In this document: positions 9,303 through 18,189 of the stretch, piece by piece
Layout: every line of letters starts with the position of its first letter
How positions within the stretch are numbered: position 1 is the stretch's first letter
Source: G963676655 sp963676655
GTDB lineage: Bacteria > Verrucomicrobiota > Lentisphaeria > Victivallales > Victivallaceae
DNA length: 64,000 nucleotides
Direction of reading: 5' to 3'
Assembly: GCA_963676655.2 (NCBI GenBank)
Contig: CAXXKX010000003.1
Location: forward strand, 5,394,001 to 5,458,000
Notes under the pieces: model-generated
Told to the model about the DNA's origin: nothing
Databases searched by the model: none
What the model saw: only the letters and a program-made list of their open reading frames with translations
Made by a program: the position numbers and the translations under genes

Positions 9303-9785
9303 TTAATTTTTGCAGCGAAGGAGAACTACTGCAGTCGCTGCGATACCTTCCTCGCGTCCACAAAACCCCATTTTTTCGGTCGTCGTTGCTTTGATGGATA
9401 CTTGATTAATCTGCACGTTAAAAGTTTTACTCAGATTTTTTCTCATTTGTAAAATATAGGGTTGAAGTTTTGGTACTTGAGCGATAATTGTTACGTCAAG
9501 GTTTATCAGTTTCCACTTCGATGGTTCTGAATCGTTTAATAGAGCTTTTAATAGTCCCATACTGTCTGCACCGGAGTATTGCGGATCACTATCAGGAAAG
9601 CGTTGGCCGATATCTCCAAGGGCTAGCGCTCCCATAATGGCATCCATGACCGCATGCACGGCAACATCGGCGTCGCTGTGTCCTAAAAGGCCTTTTGAGT
9701 GAGGGATCTTTGTTCCACAAAGAATCAAATTTCTGTCGGGAACTAAGCGGTGAGCATCAAAACCCTGGCCGATTCGCATATCCAT
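9303..9785 (-). CDS. ispF: 2-C-methyl-D-erythritol 2,4-cyclodiphosphate synthase
   Basis: A 160-residue protein of standard length. It converts CDP-ME 2-phosphate to the cyclic diphosphate MEcPP in the non-mevalonate isoprenoid pathway. The zinc site is visible: GFDAH (Asp10, His12) and His44 in DVAVHAVMD; the substrate loop LLGHSDADV (34-41) and the C-terminal TTTEKMGFCGREEGIAA signature are intact. The IspF trimer is cytoplasmic. It follows the tandem PilT-like gene by 3 bases, with GGAG 9 bases before its ATG, so the two appear translationally linked although functionally unrelated. No ispD is adjacent. Confidence 0.97.
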   Translation of the reverse strand: MDMRIGQGFDAHRLVPDRNLILCGTKIPHSKGLLGHSDADVAVHAVMDAIMGALALGDIGQRFPDSDPQYSGADSMGLLKALLNDSEPSKWKLINLDVTIIAQVPKLQPYILQMRKNLSKTFNVQINQVSIKATTTEKMGFCGREEGIAATAVVLLRCKN

Positions 9786-9788
9786 AGG

Positions 9789-11981
9789 TTAGAACTCCGC
9801 TTGAGTGCTGACGGTTTTTGTCAAACTGTTATAGGCTTCACGACTGATTTTGTTTTCCTGATAGAGCTCTCTGAGCGCGCGGTCCATGGTCATCATGCCG
9901 TCTTTGAAGCCCGTTTCGATGATTGATTGCAGGTGGGCTGTTTTACCTTCACGAATTAATGATTGAACGGCAGGGGTTCCGGTCATAATTTCAAAGGCGG
10001 CGATACGTCCTTCCCCTGTTTTTCGCGGGACCAGGCGTTGAGCCAGAATTCCGAGGATTGTACCGGCTACCTGGAGTTTGATTTGGTTTTGTTGATGAGC
10101 CGGGAACGAGTCGATGATCCGGTCGATACTTTGCGGGGCATTGTTGGTATGTAGAGTGGCCAATACAAGATGTCCGGTTTCAGCTGCGGTGAGGGCGGCG
10201 GAAATGGTTTCCGGATCACGCATTTCCCCGATCAGAATCACATCCGGGTCCTGGCGCAGAACATACTTCAACGCATTGGTGAAGCTCATGGTGTCGGCAT
10301 GGACTTCTCGTTGTTCAACCACAGCCATTTTATTTTCATGTACGTACTCAATTGGATCTTCAATCGTAATAATATGACAACCGCGTTGGCTGTTGATGCG
10401 GTCAATCAAAGCTGCGAGAGTGGTACTTTTACCGTGTCCGGTCGGGCCGGTTACCAGGATTAGTCCTTGTTTTTTATCGGCCATGCGGATGATTGACTGG
10501 GGCAGGCCAAGTTCTTCCGGTTTAGGAATTCTTGACGGAATCAGGCGCAATGCCGCGCCGATGCTGCCGCGTTGATAGAAACCATTGACACGGAAACGAT
10601 ATTGAGTTCCTGGACCCTCTTCATCAGAGGCATTGATATTGGTTGTTAAAGCGAAGTCGAGTTCCCGGTGTTCTTCAAAGTTGGCTCTTTGTCTTGGGGT
10701 AACTATGCTGAACAGCAGGCGTTTGGTATCGCTTGGCTGCAGGGTGTCGGTATCCAGGGCCAGCAATTCACCGTTCACCCGGACTGAAGGGCGGCACCCG
10801 GCGGAGAGTATCAGGTCGCTGGCATCGCAGGCTATCGCTGATTGCAGCAGGCGCTTCATATTAAGTTCGTTTTCATCTGCGCTGCCCGCGCCGAAAGCGT
10901 CACGAAAAGTATCTATCCCGCTTTCCATTCCACGGGCCAGCAACAGGAATTCGTCTTTATTGGTAGCCCCGGAACAGCCGGTTTCCAAGGTGATCTTTTC
11001 TTCTCTGAACAGATCGAAGATTGCCCGATTGAAGGTGATCATCGATTCTTCGCCGCCGCGGTTGATAGCTTCTTCGAGGTCTTTGAAAGCGCGCTGGGCG
11101 ATCAAACTGCGGATCAGCGGAGTCGCTTGCAGAAACTCTACGGCCGGGACCATGTTGTCGACGATCCCGGGGAGGAGACGCTGCGCCTCAATGCAGCAAA
11201 GCGCAAGCGACAAATCGGCGGCGGCCTGCTCGCGTTGATGGACCGGGAAGTGATTGATGATTCGTTCAACCGCCTGAACTGTGTCGGCTGTATGAACGGT
11301 GGAGATTACCAGATGTCCGGTCAGTGCGGCGGAGATGGCGGTTTGCATAGTTTCCAAATCGCGCATTTCGCCGATAACGATGACGTCCGGGCTTTCCCGG
11401 AGAACGTTGCGCAAAGCTTCGTTGAAACTGGAGGTATCGGCCCCGACTTCACGCTGGGTGATCAGACTCTGGTCGTCGCGCAGGACAAATTCGATCGGGT
11501 CTTCGATGGTTACGATATGTTTATTGAAAGTGCGGTTGATGTGACTGACCATGGCGGCCATGGTCGTACTTTTGCCGCTGCCGGCTGAGCCGCATATCAA
11601 AATCAGACCACGCTGATTCTCCGCTTCACGTTCAAGCACCCGGGGCAGATTAAGGGATTCAAACGAAAGGTCGTCGGCGAACGGAACCGGGCGAACGACC
11701 ATTGAGGGACGGCCTTGCTGGGATAGAAAATTGATTCTGAAGCGGCGTCCGTCATCGAGAGTAATCCCGGCGTCACAACTGCCGGTTTCGGCGTAATCCT
11801 GTTCAGCTGAAGCCAAAAGCACACTGTTGCGAAAATCGTCTATTATCTGGGAGTCAATAACCTCTTCTTCAAGCGGAACAACTTTTCCGGCTATTCTGAC
11901 GTGAGGAATTTTTCCGGCGGATACAAAGAGGTCGCTCGCACCACCCGCCGCGGCTTCCTGCATTAATGCTACAAGATCCAT
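9789..11981 (-). CDS. Tandem-fused PilT/GspE-type ATPase (two PilT units in one chain)
   Basis: A 730-residue chain made of two head-to-tail PilT-like proteins, each about 355 residues, where PilT is normally a separate 340-380 residue hexamer subunit. Unit 1 (about 1-360): N-terminal ASDLF segment, Walker A GSAGSGKST (131-139), Asp box TIEDPIEF, Walker B VIVIGEMRD, His box TVHTADTVQAVERII. Unit 2 (about 374-730): CDASDLILSAG start, Walker A GPTGHGKST (512-520), TIEDPIEYV, VILIGEMRDPET, TLHTNNAPQSIDRII, and the PilT C-terminal PAVQSLIREGKTAHLQSIIETG. All ATPase motifs are present in both. The likely role is retraction or regulation of a type IV pilus/pseudopilus. Start ATG is preceded by GGGAG at 6 bases. 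It is followed directly by ispF. Confidence 0.9.
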   Translation of the reverse strand: MDLVALMQEAAAGGASDLFVSAGKIPHVRIAGKVVPLEEEVIDSQIIDDFRNSVLLASAEQDYAETGSCDAGITLDDGRRFRINFLSQQGRPSMVVRPVPFADDLSFESLNLPRVLEREAENQRGLILICGSAGSGKSTTMAAMVSHINRTFNKHIVTIEDPIEFVLRDDQSLITQREVGADTSSFNEALRNVLRESPDVIVIGEMRDLETMQTAISAALTGHLVISTVHTADTVQAVERIINHFPVHQREQAAADLSLALCCIEAQRLLPGIVDNMVPAVEFLQATPLIRSLIAQRAFKDLEEAINRGGEESMITFNRAIFDLFREEKITLETGCSGATNKDEFLLLARGMESGIDTFRDAFGAGSADENELNMKRLLQSAIACDASDLILSAGCRPSVRVNGELLALDTDTLQPSDTKRLLFSIVTPRQRANFEEHRELDFALTTNINASDEEGPGTQYRFRVNGFYQRGSIGAALRLIPSRIPKPEELGLPQSIIRMADKKQGLILVTGPTGHGKSTTLAALIDRINSQRGCHIITIEDPIEYVHENKMAVVEQREVHADTMSFTNALKYVLRQDPDVILIGEMRDPETISAALTAAETGHLVLATLHTNNAPQSIDRIIDSFPAHQQNQIKLQVAGTILGILAQRLVPRKTGEGRIAAFEIMTGTPAVQSLIREGKTAHLQSIIETGFKDGMMTMDRALRELYQENKISREAYNSLTKTVSTQAEF

Positions 11982-12036
11982 TTTCTGCTCCCATTTCAGT
12001 TACGTTGCCATAACATAAGCCTTGGGAAATAGAAAG

Positions 12037-12204
12037 TCAAGGTTCCTTGTGAGATTCTTCATTACAGGATTTTTTGTCTTCCTCAGAGCAACATCCGGCG
12101 GATGGGCACGATGAACATCCGCCTTTTTTTATTGATCCGGTGATTTCCCGCCAGACGAGAAAACCGGCGGCAATAACAATTATTCCGACCCAGAAGTATT
12201 CCAT
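12037..12204 (-). CDS. FeoB-associated Cys-rich small membrane protein
   Basis: A 55-residue protein too short for common ORF cut-offs. The N-terminus is one transmembrane helix (YFWVGIIVIAAGFLVW) followed by a basic turn and a Cys-rich tail, GGCSSCPSAGCC plus a later Cys, ending in charged residues. This is the layout of the small FeoB-associated Cys-rich membrane proteins found after feoB in many anaerobes, thought to sense or bind iron. Its ATG lies 4 bases after the feoB stop, so it is the last gene of the feo operon. Assignment rests on architecture and context, not on a profile search. Confidence 0.82.
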   Translation of the reverse strand: MEYFWVGIIVIAAGFLVWREITGSIKKGGCSSCPSAGCCSEEDKKSCNEESHKEP

Positions 12205-12208
12205 GATT

Positions 12209-14350
12209 TTATCCGATCATTAATCCTATCTGGTAAACGACGACACAAACAATAAAGGCCACAACTGTACTGTATACTGCTGAAAACGCGGTCCATTTCC
12301 AACTCCCGGTTTCTTTTTTTATTGCCGCCAGAGTAGCGAGGCAGGGGGCGTAGCCGACAACAAACAGCAACAGGACAAAGGCTCTAAGTTTGTTCCAGTC
12401 CGAATCGGCTGCCAGTTTCTTAGACAGAGGTTCAGCCGCTTCCGGATCGATGTCTCCCATTGAGTATGCGGTTCCCATCGTTCCCAGGACAACTTCCTTG
12501 GCGGCCAGTCCGCCGATCAAAGCGATATTTTCCCGCCACGAGAATCCGGCGAGAGAACTGACCGGTTCCAAGCCGCATCCGGCTTTACCCGCCCAGGAGT
12601 TTTTCAGTTGCTGATTAGCTATTTGGGCTTTGATTGAATTCGTTAATTCGGTATTGCCGGAAGCCGCTGTCAGTTTTGCTTCCAGTTCAGGCTGTTCAGT
12701 GTGCGGATAGTACATCAATACCCACATCAGGACACTTACTCCGAGGATAATAGTCCCGGCTTTCTGAATATACATCCAGGTACGGAGCCAGGTGTCCATA
12801 ATAATCCCGCGCAAGGTAGGCATATGGTAGACCGGCAGTTCCATGACGAACGGGGTTTGTTCGCCTTTGATTATGAACTTACGCAGCACCCATGCTGATC
12901 CGAGCGCAAACGCCCATGAGATGAGCCACAGAATAAACATCATCAGACCGCGCGCTTGGGTGAAAAATGCGGCGATAAGCATGGCATAAACCGGCATTTT
13001 AGCCCCGCAGTTCATGAACGGGGCGACCATGATCGTAATCAAACGATCCTTATCCTCACGCAGGGTCCGGGCCGCCATAACGCCGGGAACCGCGCAGCCG
13101 CCGGCGCCGAGTCCGCCGGATACGATCAGGGCCAGAACTGATTTGCCCTGAAGTCCGAAAACCCGTAAAACCCGGTCCATGATAAACGCGACCCGGGCAA
13201 TATAGCCGGAGTCTTCAAGCACCGCGATAAATAAAAACATAAAGAAAATCAGTGGGACAAATCCCATTACCCCGCCGACCCCGCCGATCATTCCGTCTAC
13301 AACCAGCGAACGCAGCCATGGCGTTTCGATATTGCCGCCCCATATAGCCAGGGTTTCAAAGAACAGGTTGAAAGCTTCAGTCGGGCTGCACCAGCCGCTC
13401 GGAAGCCAGACCCACTGTAACTCGTCTGCACATTTGAAGACAAATAGGAATAGTGAATAAACCACCAGACAGAGGAACAAAGGTCCAAAGTACCGGTTGC
13501 AGACGAAACGGTCAATCAAGTCGGTCAGCATTCTCCGGTTGTGTTCGGATATCATAGTTACTTCACGGGAGGCGCCGCTGGCAAACCCGTAGCGGGCTTC
13601 AACAACTGCGGTGGAAGAATCTTCGCCGGAGTGATTTTGAAGCCAGATTTTGGCTTTTGCTAGAGCAGTTTTGACGCCTTCGCCATCCTTTAGCGAATTC
13701 AATTTTTTAAGGGTTATTTCGTCGTCTTCAAGCAGTTTGACCGCAGCCCAGCGGTCAGAGAAGCAACCTCTTAGTTCAGGAAGTTTTTCAACCGCTCTTG
13801 TCAAGTCAGGGAGAATTTGGCGCATCTCATGAGAATAGGATACAGGTTTGGGGCGCGACTGATCTTCGATCGTTGCTTTGCAGATTGTTTTCAGCTCCTC
13901 CAGGCCGCGTCGCCGACTGCCGATTGTTTCGGCAACTCTGACTCCCAGCAGATCACCAAGCAGTTTTGAATTAATCTTGATTCCTTTTTTTTCCGCCACG
14001 TCAACCATATTCAGGGCGATAACCATAGGCAGATTGAGTTCCAGCAACTGGGCTGTCAGATAGAGATTCCGCTCGAGATTACTGGCGTCCACCACATTGA
14101 CAATCAAGTCCGGCTTTTCGTCTATGATATAGTTACGGGCAACTACTTCCTCCTGCGAATACGCAGTCAGGGAATAGGTCCCAGGCAGGTCAACGACCTC
14201 AACTTTTTCTCCATCGAGTTTGGTTGAGCCGATAGAGAATTCGACGGTTACACCGGGATAATTGCCGACTCGCTGGATATTGCCGGTCAATACGTTGAAC
14301 AAACATGTTTTTCCGGAGTTTGGATTACCGGCAATTACGATTTTCTTCAT
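12209..14350 (-). CDS. feoB: Ferrous iron transport protein B
   Basis: A 713-residue inner-membrane iron(II) transporter. The N-terminal GTPase has G1 GNPNSGKT (8-15), G3 DLPGTYSL and G4 NMVD; a short linker (about 190-270) follows, then the polytopic part with the FeoB gate signatures FMNCGAKMPVY and VSGGLGAGGCAVPGV, where Cys residues are expected in the transport path. The C-terminus has the usual GYAPCLATLAAI and a last hydrophobic helix. The downstream neighbour is the small Cys-rich protein; two feoA genes lie upstream (gap 37 bases). Together they form a ferrous iron uptake operon suited to an anoxic habitat. Confidence 0.97.
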   Translation of the reverse strand: MKKIVIAGNPNSGKTCLFNVLTGNIQRVGNYPGVTVEFSIGSTKLDGEKVEVVDLPGTYSLTAYSQEEVVARNYIIDEKPDLIVNVVDASNLERNLYLTAQLLELNLPMVIALNMVDVAEKKGIKINSKLLGDLLGVRVAETIGSRRRGLEELKTICKATIEDQSRPKPVSYSHEMRQILPDLTRAVEKLPELRGCFSDRWAAVKLLEDDEITLKKLNSLKDGEGVKTALAKAKIWLQNHSGEDSSTAVVEARYGFASGASREVTMISEHNRRMLTDLIDRFVCNRYFGPLFLCLVVYSLFLFVFKCADELQWVWLPSGWCSPTEAFNLFFETLAIWGGNIETPWLRSLVVDGMIGGVGGVMGFVPLIFFMFLFIAVLEDSGYIARVAFIMDRVLRVFGLQGKSVLALIVSGGLGAGGCAVPGVMAARTLREDKDRLITIMVAPFMNCGAKMPVYAMLIAAFFTQARGLMMFILWLISWAFALGSAWVLRKFIIKGEQTPFVMELPVYHMPTLRGIIMDTWLRTWMYIQKAGTIILGVSVLMWVLMYYPHTEQPELEAKLTAASGNTELTNSIKAQIANQQLKNSWAGKAGCGLEPVSSLAGFSWRENIALIGGLAAKEVVLGTMGTAYSMGDIDPEAAEPLSKKLAADSDWNKLRAFVLLLFVVGYAPCLATLAAIKKETGSWKWTAFSAVYSTVVAFIVCVVVYQIGLMIG

Positions 14351-14387
14351 TGGTTAGGTTTCCCTAATTGTTGCTATAAATAAAAAA

Positions 14388-14612
14388 TTAAATTTTTTCC
14401 ACTTCGATCATTTTGCCTTCTGAAACTCTAAGTGCGAGAGAATAGCCCTTTACCTTGATATGGATCGGGTCGCACAGCGGAGCATAGCGTTCGACAATTA
14501 TTTCCGAGCCTTTGATGATCCCCATGTCCAGCATGCGCTGCCGGATCCCGCCGCCGCTTTGTACTTTCAGAATTCTTAATTTATCGCCTTTCTCGGCGTC
14601 AGCCAAAGTCAT
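14388..14612 (-). CDS. feoA: FeoA family protein (second of two)
   Basis: A 74-residue SH3-like protein. The FeoA pattern is clear: MTLADAEKGDKLRILKVQSGGGIRQRMLDMGI, then an EIIVERYAPLCDPIHIKVKGYSLALR core that matches the usual GDPIxIxVxGYxLxLR ending, followed by the terminal EVEKI. It is cytoplasmic and in studied systems supports FeoB. GAGG lies 6 bases before the ATG. The gene sits between another feoA paralogue and feoB, all on the minus strand with short gaps. Confidence 0.94.
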   Translation of the reverse strand: MTLADAEKGDKLRILKVQSGGGIRQRMLDMGIIKGSEIIVERYAPLCDPIHIKVKGYSLALRVSEGKMIEVEKI

Positions 14613-14634
14613 ATCGTGCCTCGATTTCTACTTA

Positions 14635-14871
14635 TTAAGTTCTAATTGGACTTATTACTATTTTTTCCGCCATGCCATGACCGATGGCAATCCGCCCGTG
14701 ATTGGTCAGCAACAGCATTCTGCCGCCCCCCCCGGTGCCGGAGACTTCAAAAACGCATCCCGGACACAGGCCGATTTCCATCATTTGGGTTTGAAAATTT
14801 TGACCGCCTTCCAATGCCAGAACACGTCCGGCATTGCCTTCGGACATCTCACACAGCTTCAGTTTCATCAA
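14635..14871 (-). CDS. feoA: FeoA family protein (first of two)
   Basis: A 78-residue FeoA-domain protein, first gene of the feo operon. It has the start of the domain (LCEMSEGNAGRVLALEGGQNFQTQMMEIGLCPG) and the core FEVSGTGGGGRMLLLTNHGRIAIGHGMAEKIVI. It is more diverged than its neighbour in the last third: the GDP-I-x-x-x-V-x-GY signature is replaced by a Gly-rich loop and NHGRIAIG. FeoA pairs like this are known in anaerobes; the two copies may act as a heterodimer or have separate roles. The gap to the next gene is 22 bases. A candidate promoter and metal box lie upstream. Confidence 0.9.
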   Translation of the reverse strand: MMKLKLCEMSEGNAGRVLALEGGQNFQTQMMEIGLCPGCVFEVSGTGGGGRMLLLTNHGRIAIGHGMAEKIVISPIRT

Positions 14872-14900
14872 TCATAAATCCTGATCTTTAATTGAATTTA

Positions 14901-14928
14901 CTTATAAATTAGGGCATCCTAACAACAA
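14901..14928 (-). promoter_or_regulatory. feo operon promoter with embedded TTAGG-N4-CCTAA inverted repeat
   Basis: On the minus strand, TTGTTG (plus 14923-14928), a 16-base spacer and TATAAG (plus 14901-14906) form a plausible promoter 30 bases before the first feoA. The spacer holds the inverted repeat TTAGG-N4-CCTAA at 14909-14922. TTAGG half-sites are typical of DtxR/IdeR-type metal-dependent repressors, and an operator between -35 and -10 would block transcription. The spacing differs from the classical DtxR box, so the regulator family is uncertain. Confidence 0.45.
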
Positions 14929-14985
14929 AAGCAAGGCGGTTTAAAAGAAAAAACCACTTTTTTTCAATTATTTTTCTCTTGAGTG

Positions 14986-15014
14986 TTGCAATATCCCGTT
15001 TCAGCTTTTATTAT
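14986..15014 (+). promoter_or_regulatory. Predicted promoter of the 15.0-24.0 kb gene cluster
   Basis: TTGCAA (14986-14991), 17-base spacer, TATTAT (15009-15014) on the plus strand, followed by a very AT-rich leader to the first gene. It is divergent from the feo promoter about 60 bases away. Confidence 0.4.
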
Positions 15015-15079
15015 AAAAGTAATATAATAATATAATATTTTTATATTAATTTAAATTTTGAAAAAGGAACAGGTTGATA

Positions 15080-17512
15080 ATGAGTAAATTGCTGCTTTGC
15101 CTTTCATTGGTTTTGCTAATCCATTCGGATATGGGAATATGCGCGTCGGAAGAGTCCAAGGAGTATTCAGCAATCAAAGGTTTCACGGTTGGTTTTGAGA
15201 ATTCCAATGCCGCGGATGATCCGGCAAATGGGCAGATGGGCAAATTCGGATATAACGGCGCGGTGGCTTTTCCTTATGCATACCGCTGTCTCGGGATTAA
15301 GAGATATAATCAACAGGTAGTTTCATGTATTGAGATTAACTTGTTAAAAATCAATAAGATATCCAAAGAAAAAAGTTCGGGTTTGAACAGCGGATTGGAA
15401 ATATATGTCAGTAACGATAACAAACATTATACTAAGCTGCCGCGAACATATGAAATCAATGCAATTACCAATGGTGAACATGAGAAAACTATCGTGACAG
15501 GACTGAGTATTGCGAAAAAATATATCAAACTGCGTTGCGTCAGAACCAAATCAAGTTATACCTACGGATATAAAAAATGGCAGAATTGCATAAAATTATT
15601 CAAGTTGAAAAAAGCCGACATCAGTTATTTGGACGTGCCGCGTTTTTCCGGTGAAAAACTTGCGTTCAAAGCCGCTGTTGCAGGACGTAAAGGGATGGTA
15701 GCTGAATTGTCAGTGGGAACAAACGGCAAATGGCGTCAGGTATGGAAGAAGGAATTAAGTGAAAAGAGTCAGACAATAAGCGAGGAAATTAAGCTCAAGC
15801 ATGCTCTGTACGGCAAAAAGAATATCAGACTTGTTATAAAAGATAAAGACGGAAGTCCGGCGGCGGAGAACACTGTTTCATCATTTTTTTGTAAAGGAAT
15901 AGTCGGGAAAAATCCGCAGCCTGGTGAATTATGCTTCGTTAATATCAGCCGGAAAGATGTCGTCGGTAATTGGGTAACCAAGTCTGCCTTGACGCCGCAT
16001 GGAAAACGGCTTGATTATTACCAGGCGATGTCATCCGGCAACAAAATAAGTGTCAAGCTGCCGTCTGTCGGCTGGTGTGCGGTCTATGTCGGGGTTGTCG
16101 GCGGGGACAGCCGTTTTCAGATTGCCGGAGCTGGAAAGATAATGGAACTGGAGTATTGGCGGAAAGATGATTTACCCGGAAAAAATGCGTATGGAGAAGT
16201 TCTCGCGGGGATTCAGGAGCTTAAAGATGGTGACGTTTTAAAAATACTCCGGTATAAAGATGCACCGTTGAAAGTTTCCTGCGTCAGGATTCAGAGATTG
16301 CTCCCGGGGCAGGTGGCTCTTATCAAAAGCAAAATCGTCCTGGTGCCGCGGGTGATTGTTCATAACGACGGTTTTTCCGGCTTTTTTGTTGGTGCGCTTA
16401 ATTCAAAAGAGAGTCTTGAAGATGCGGTTGATCAGTATAAGGATGCTTCTTTATATTCTTATGACTGGTGTCTTGGGACTACTACCAGATTTAATATTAA
16501 GACAACAAAGGGTTGCAGCCTGGGGGAGGGTGACGATTCTAAGTATTGGCGCGAAGGAGACAAGAAAGCCGGACGTCTGGTTCAAAAATTGCTAAAAGCC
16601 GGAGTCAGTCCTTTGCAAATAGTGGCTGCTGAAGGAAAAAAGGATAAAATCCATGTTAATGTGACATTGCGCATGAGCGCCTGTTACCGTCCGCCTCAGG
16701 CGGCCTGTCATAATGGACCGTTTTTGAATGATAATAAGTCAATCAGAATCAGCGACTTGTCCGGCCAGCGTAAGTGGAAGATCAGCTATGCCTATCCGGA
16801 AGTGAGATCATTTTTGCTATCTGTTCTGAACGACGCTTTGAAACTTGGACCGGACGGCATACATTTACAGTTTCTCCGGCATCCGCCCTTCTTCGGTTAC
16901 GACAAGCCGTTGGTCGAGGCTTATAAGCAACGCTACGGCAAGTTTGAAAAACGTGATTACATGAATGATAAATGGCAGAAATTACAGTGTGAGATGATGA
17001 CTGAATTTGTCGGTAAGGTTAGAGCGCTTTTGGATGAAGAAAGTAAAGAGCGCGGACAGAAACTCACTTTTTCAGTCTCTTTTGACCAGGCGGGATACTA
17101 TCGTCAGGGTTTGGATGTGAGAAAATGGGTAAAGGCCGGCTGGTTGGACGTAATTTCCCCCGGATGTTATGGCTCCAGTGGGGCTGCTGTGCCGATGAAA
17201 CAGTTCGCGGATATGGTGCGCGGAACAAACTGTAAAATATTCCCGCAGGTGGAAGCTACTCTTGAAGGTCACGACCCGACTCCGGAAGAGGAAAAAGGAC
17301 TGATTAAAGTCAAAAGAGTATCAATGAGCTTGAATCATTTCAAGAAGATATTTATGTTAATGCATGACCAGGGCGCTTACGGATTATACCCGTTTAATTT
17401 CAGCCATAAAGCTCTTGTGAAGGAGTTGGCCGATATGCGCGGATTGAAAATCTGGCGGGAATTCAAGGCCCCGTTCATCGACTGGTTTGTTGAACTTGAA
17501 GAACATAACTGA
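15080..17512 (+). CDS. Secreted glycoside-hydrolase-like protein (GHL10/TIM-barrel type) with N-terminal accessory domains
   Basis: An 810-residue exported protein. Residues 1-22 are a signal peptide ending near ICA/SEE. The first 400 residues look like beta-rich accessory modules: an F5/8-type block (GLEIYVSNDNKHYTKLPR) and a region like those used to bind carbohydrate. The C-terminal half, from about residue 420, is a TIM-barrel-like domain resembling bacterial glycosyl-hydrolase-like family 10: DGIHLQFLRHPPFFGYD, LTFSVSFDQAGYYRQGLDVRKWVKAGWLDVISPGCYG, and a late GAYGLYPFNF. Substrate and catalytic acids are not certain. I chose ATG 15080 (AGGA 11 bases upstream); TTG 15074 is an alternative. 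It heads the sugar cluster, so extracellular hydrolysis feeding the downstream transporter is a reasonable inference. Confidence 0.72.
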   Translation: MSKLLLCLSLVLLIHSDMGICASEESKEYSAIKGFTVGFENSNAADDPANGQMGKFGYNGAVAFPYAYRCLGIKRYNQQVVSCIEINLLKINKISKEKSSGLNSGLEIYVSNDNKHYTKLPRTYEINAITNGEHEKTIVTGLSIAKKYIKLRCVRTKSSYTYGYKKWQNCIKLFKLKKADISYLDVPRFSGEKLAFKAAVAGRKGMVAELSVGTNGKWRQVWKKELSEKSQTISEEIKLKHALYGKKNIRLVIKDKDGSPAAENTVSSFFCKGIVGKNPQPGELCFVNISRKDVVGNWVTKSALTPHGKRLDYYQAMSSGNKISVKLPSVGWCAVYVGVVGGDSRFQIAGAGKIMELEYWRKDDLPGKNAYGEVLAGIQELKDGDVLKILRYKDAPLKVSCVRIQRLLPGQVALIKSKIVLVPRVIVHNDGFSGFFVGALNSKESLEDAVDQYKDASLYSYDWCLGTTTRFNIKTTKGCSLGEGDDSKYWREGDKKAGRLVQKLLKAGVSPLQIVAAEGKKDKIHVNVTLRMSACYRPPQAACHNGPFLNDNKSIRISDLSGQRKWKISYAYPEVRSFLLSVLNDALKLGPDGIHLQFLRHPPFFGYDKPLVEAYKQRYGKFEKRDYMNDKWQKLQCEMMTEFVGKVRALLDEESKERGQKLTFSVSFDQAGYYRQGLDVRKWVKAGWLDVISPGCYGSSGAAVPMKQFADMVRGTNCKIFPQVEATLEGHDPTPEEEKGLIKVKRVSMSLNHFKKIFMLMHDQGAYGLYPFNFSHKALVKELADMRGLKIWREFKAPFIDWFVELEEHN

Positions 17513-17537
17513 ATAAGATAAACGAAAGGGAGCTAGC

Positions 17538-18161
17538 ATGACTGCCGATACGATGTTGAATGCGGTGAAAGCCGAGATTATTGACAGTGCCGCGAAAGGG
17601 GCCAAGTATGTTACCGAGGCTGATTTGTGTGACCGGGTTGGCGTCAGCCGCACCAAGTTGCGGGAGATTTTGAAAGCGCTGACGATGTATGGAATGATTG
17701 AAAAACGGCAGCGTCGCGGCGTCTCTTTGCGCACTTACAGCAAGGCTGAAATTGCTGAGTTGTTTGATTTACGGAAACTGCTCGAATGCCACGCGGTTGA
17801 GAATACTGTCACGAATGTCACGGAAAATGATCTTTATGAGCTGGAAGTGCTGCACCGGGAGATCGAACGGGCCACCGACCTGGATCAGTTTGTTGAATGC
17901 GCCAGTCTCGATTTGCAGTTCCACCGTAAACTGATCAGTATTTCCGGACAGAAAATGCTGTTGAAGATGACTGACGGCTTGTATATAATCGAAAGTACTC
18001 TGAAAATACCGATAAAGGAAAAACTTTCCGAGGCGGAGAGAGATCCTTTCAAACATCAGGATATCATTGATGCTTTGCGGTTGAAGGATACGGAAAAATA
18101 TCGGACTTTGCTGATGCAGCACATCGACTGGGTGAAAGAAAAAGCACTGAGAAAACTATAA
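17538..18161 (+). CDS. GntR family transcriptional regulator, FCD domain
   Basis: A 207-residue one-component regulator. Residues 1-65 are a winged helix-turn-helix (VTEADLCDRVGVSRTKLREILKALTMYGMIEKRQRRGVSLRTY). The C-terminal helical bundle is an FCD domain: FDLRKLLECHAVENTV, then LDLQFHRKLISISGQ and a closing KHQDIIDALRLKD, which supply the Asp/His residues that usually bind a metal and an acidic ligand. FadR/UxuR/NanR-type members sense sugar acids and repress catabolic genes. GGGAG lies 5 bases before the ATG; the gene follows the secreted hydrolase by 25 bases and precedes the transport and aldolase genes, so it is likely the local regulator. Confidence 0.9.
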   Translation: MTADTMLNAVKAEIIDSAAKGAKYVTEADLCDRVGVSRTKLREILKALTMYGMIEKRQRRGVSLRTYSKAEIAELFDLRKLLECHAVENTVTNVTENDLYELEVLHREIERATDLDQFVECASLDLQFHRKLISISGQKMLLKMTDGLYIIESTLKIPIKEKLSEAERDPFKHQDIIDALRLKDTEKYRTLLMQHIDWVKEKALRKL

Positions 18162-18189
18162 TCGTAAATATTAGTGAAAGGAAATTGTC

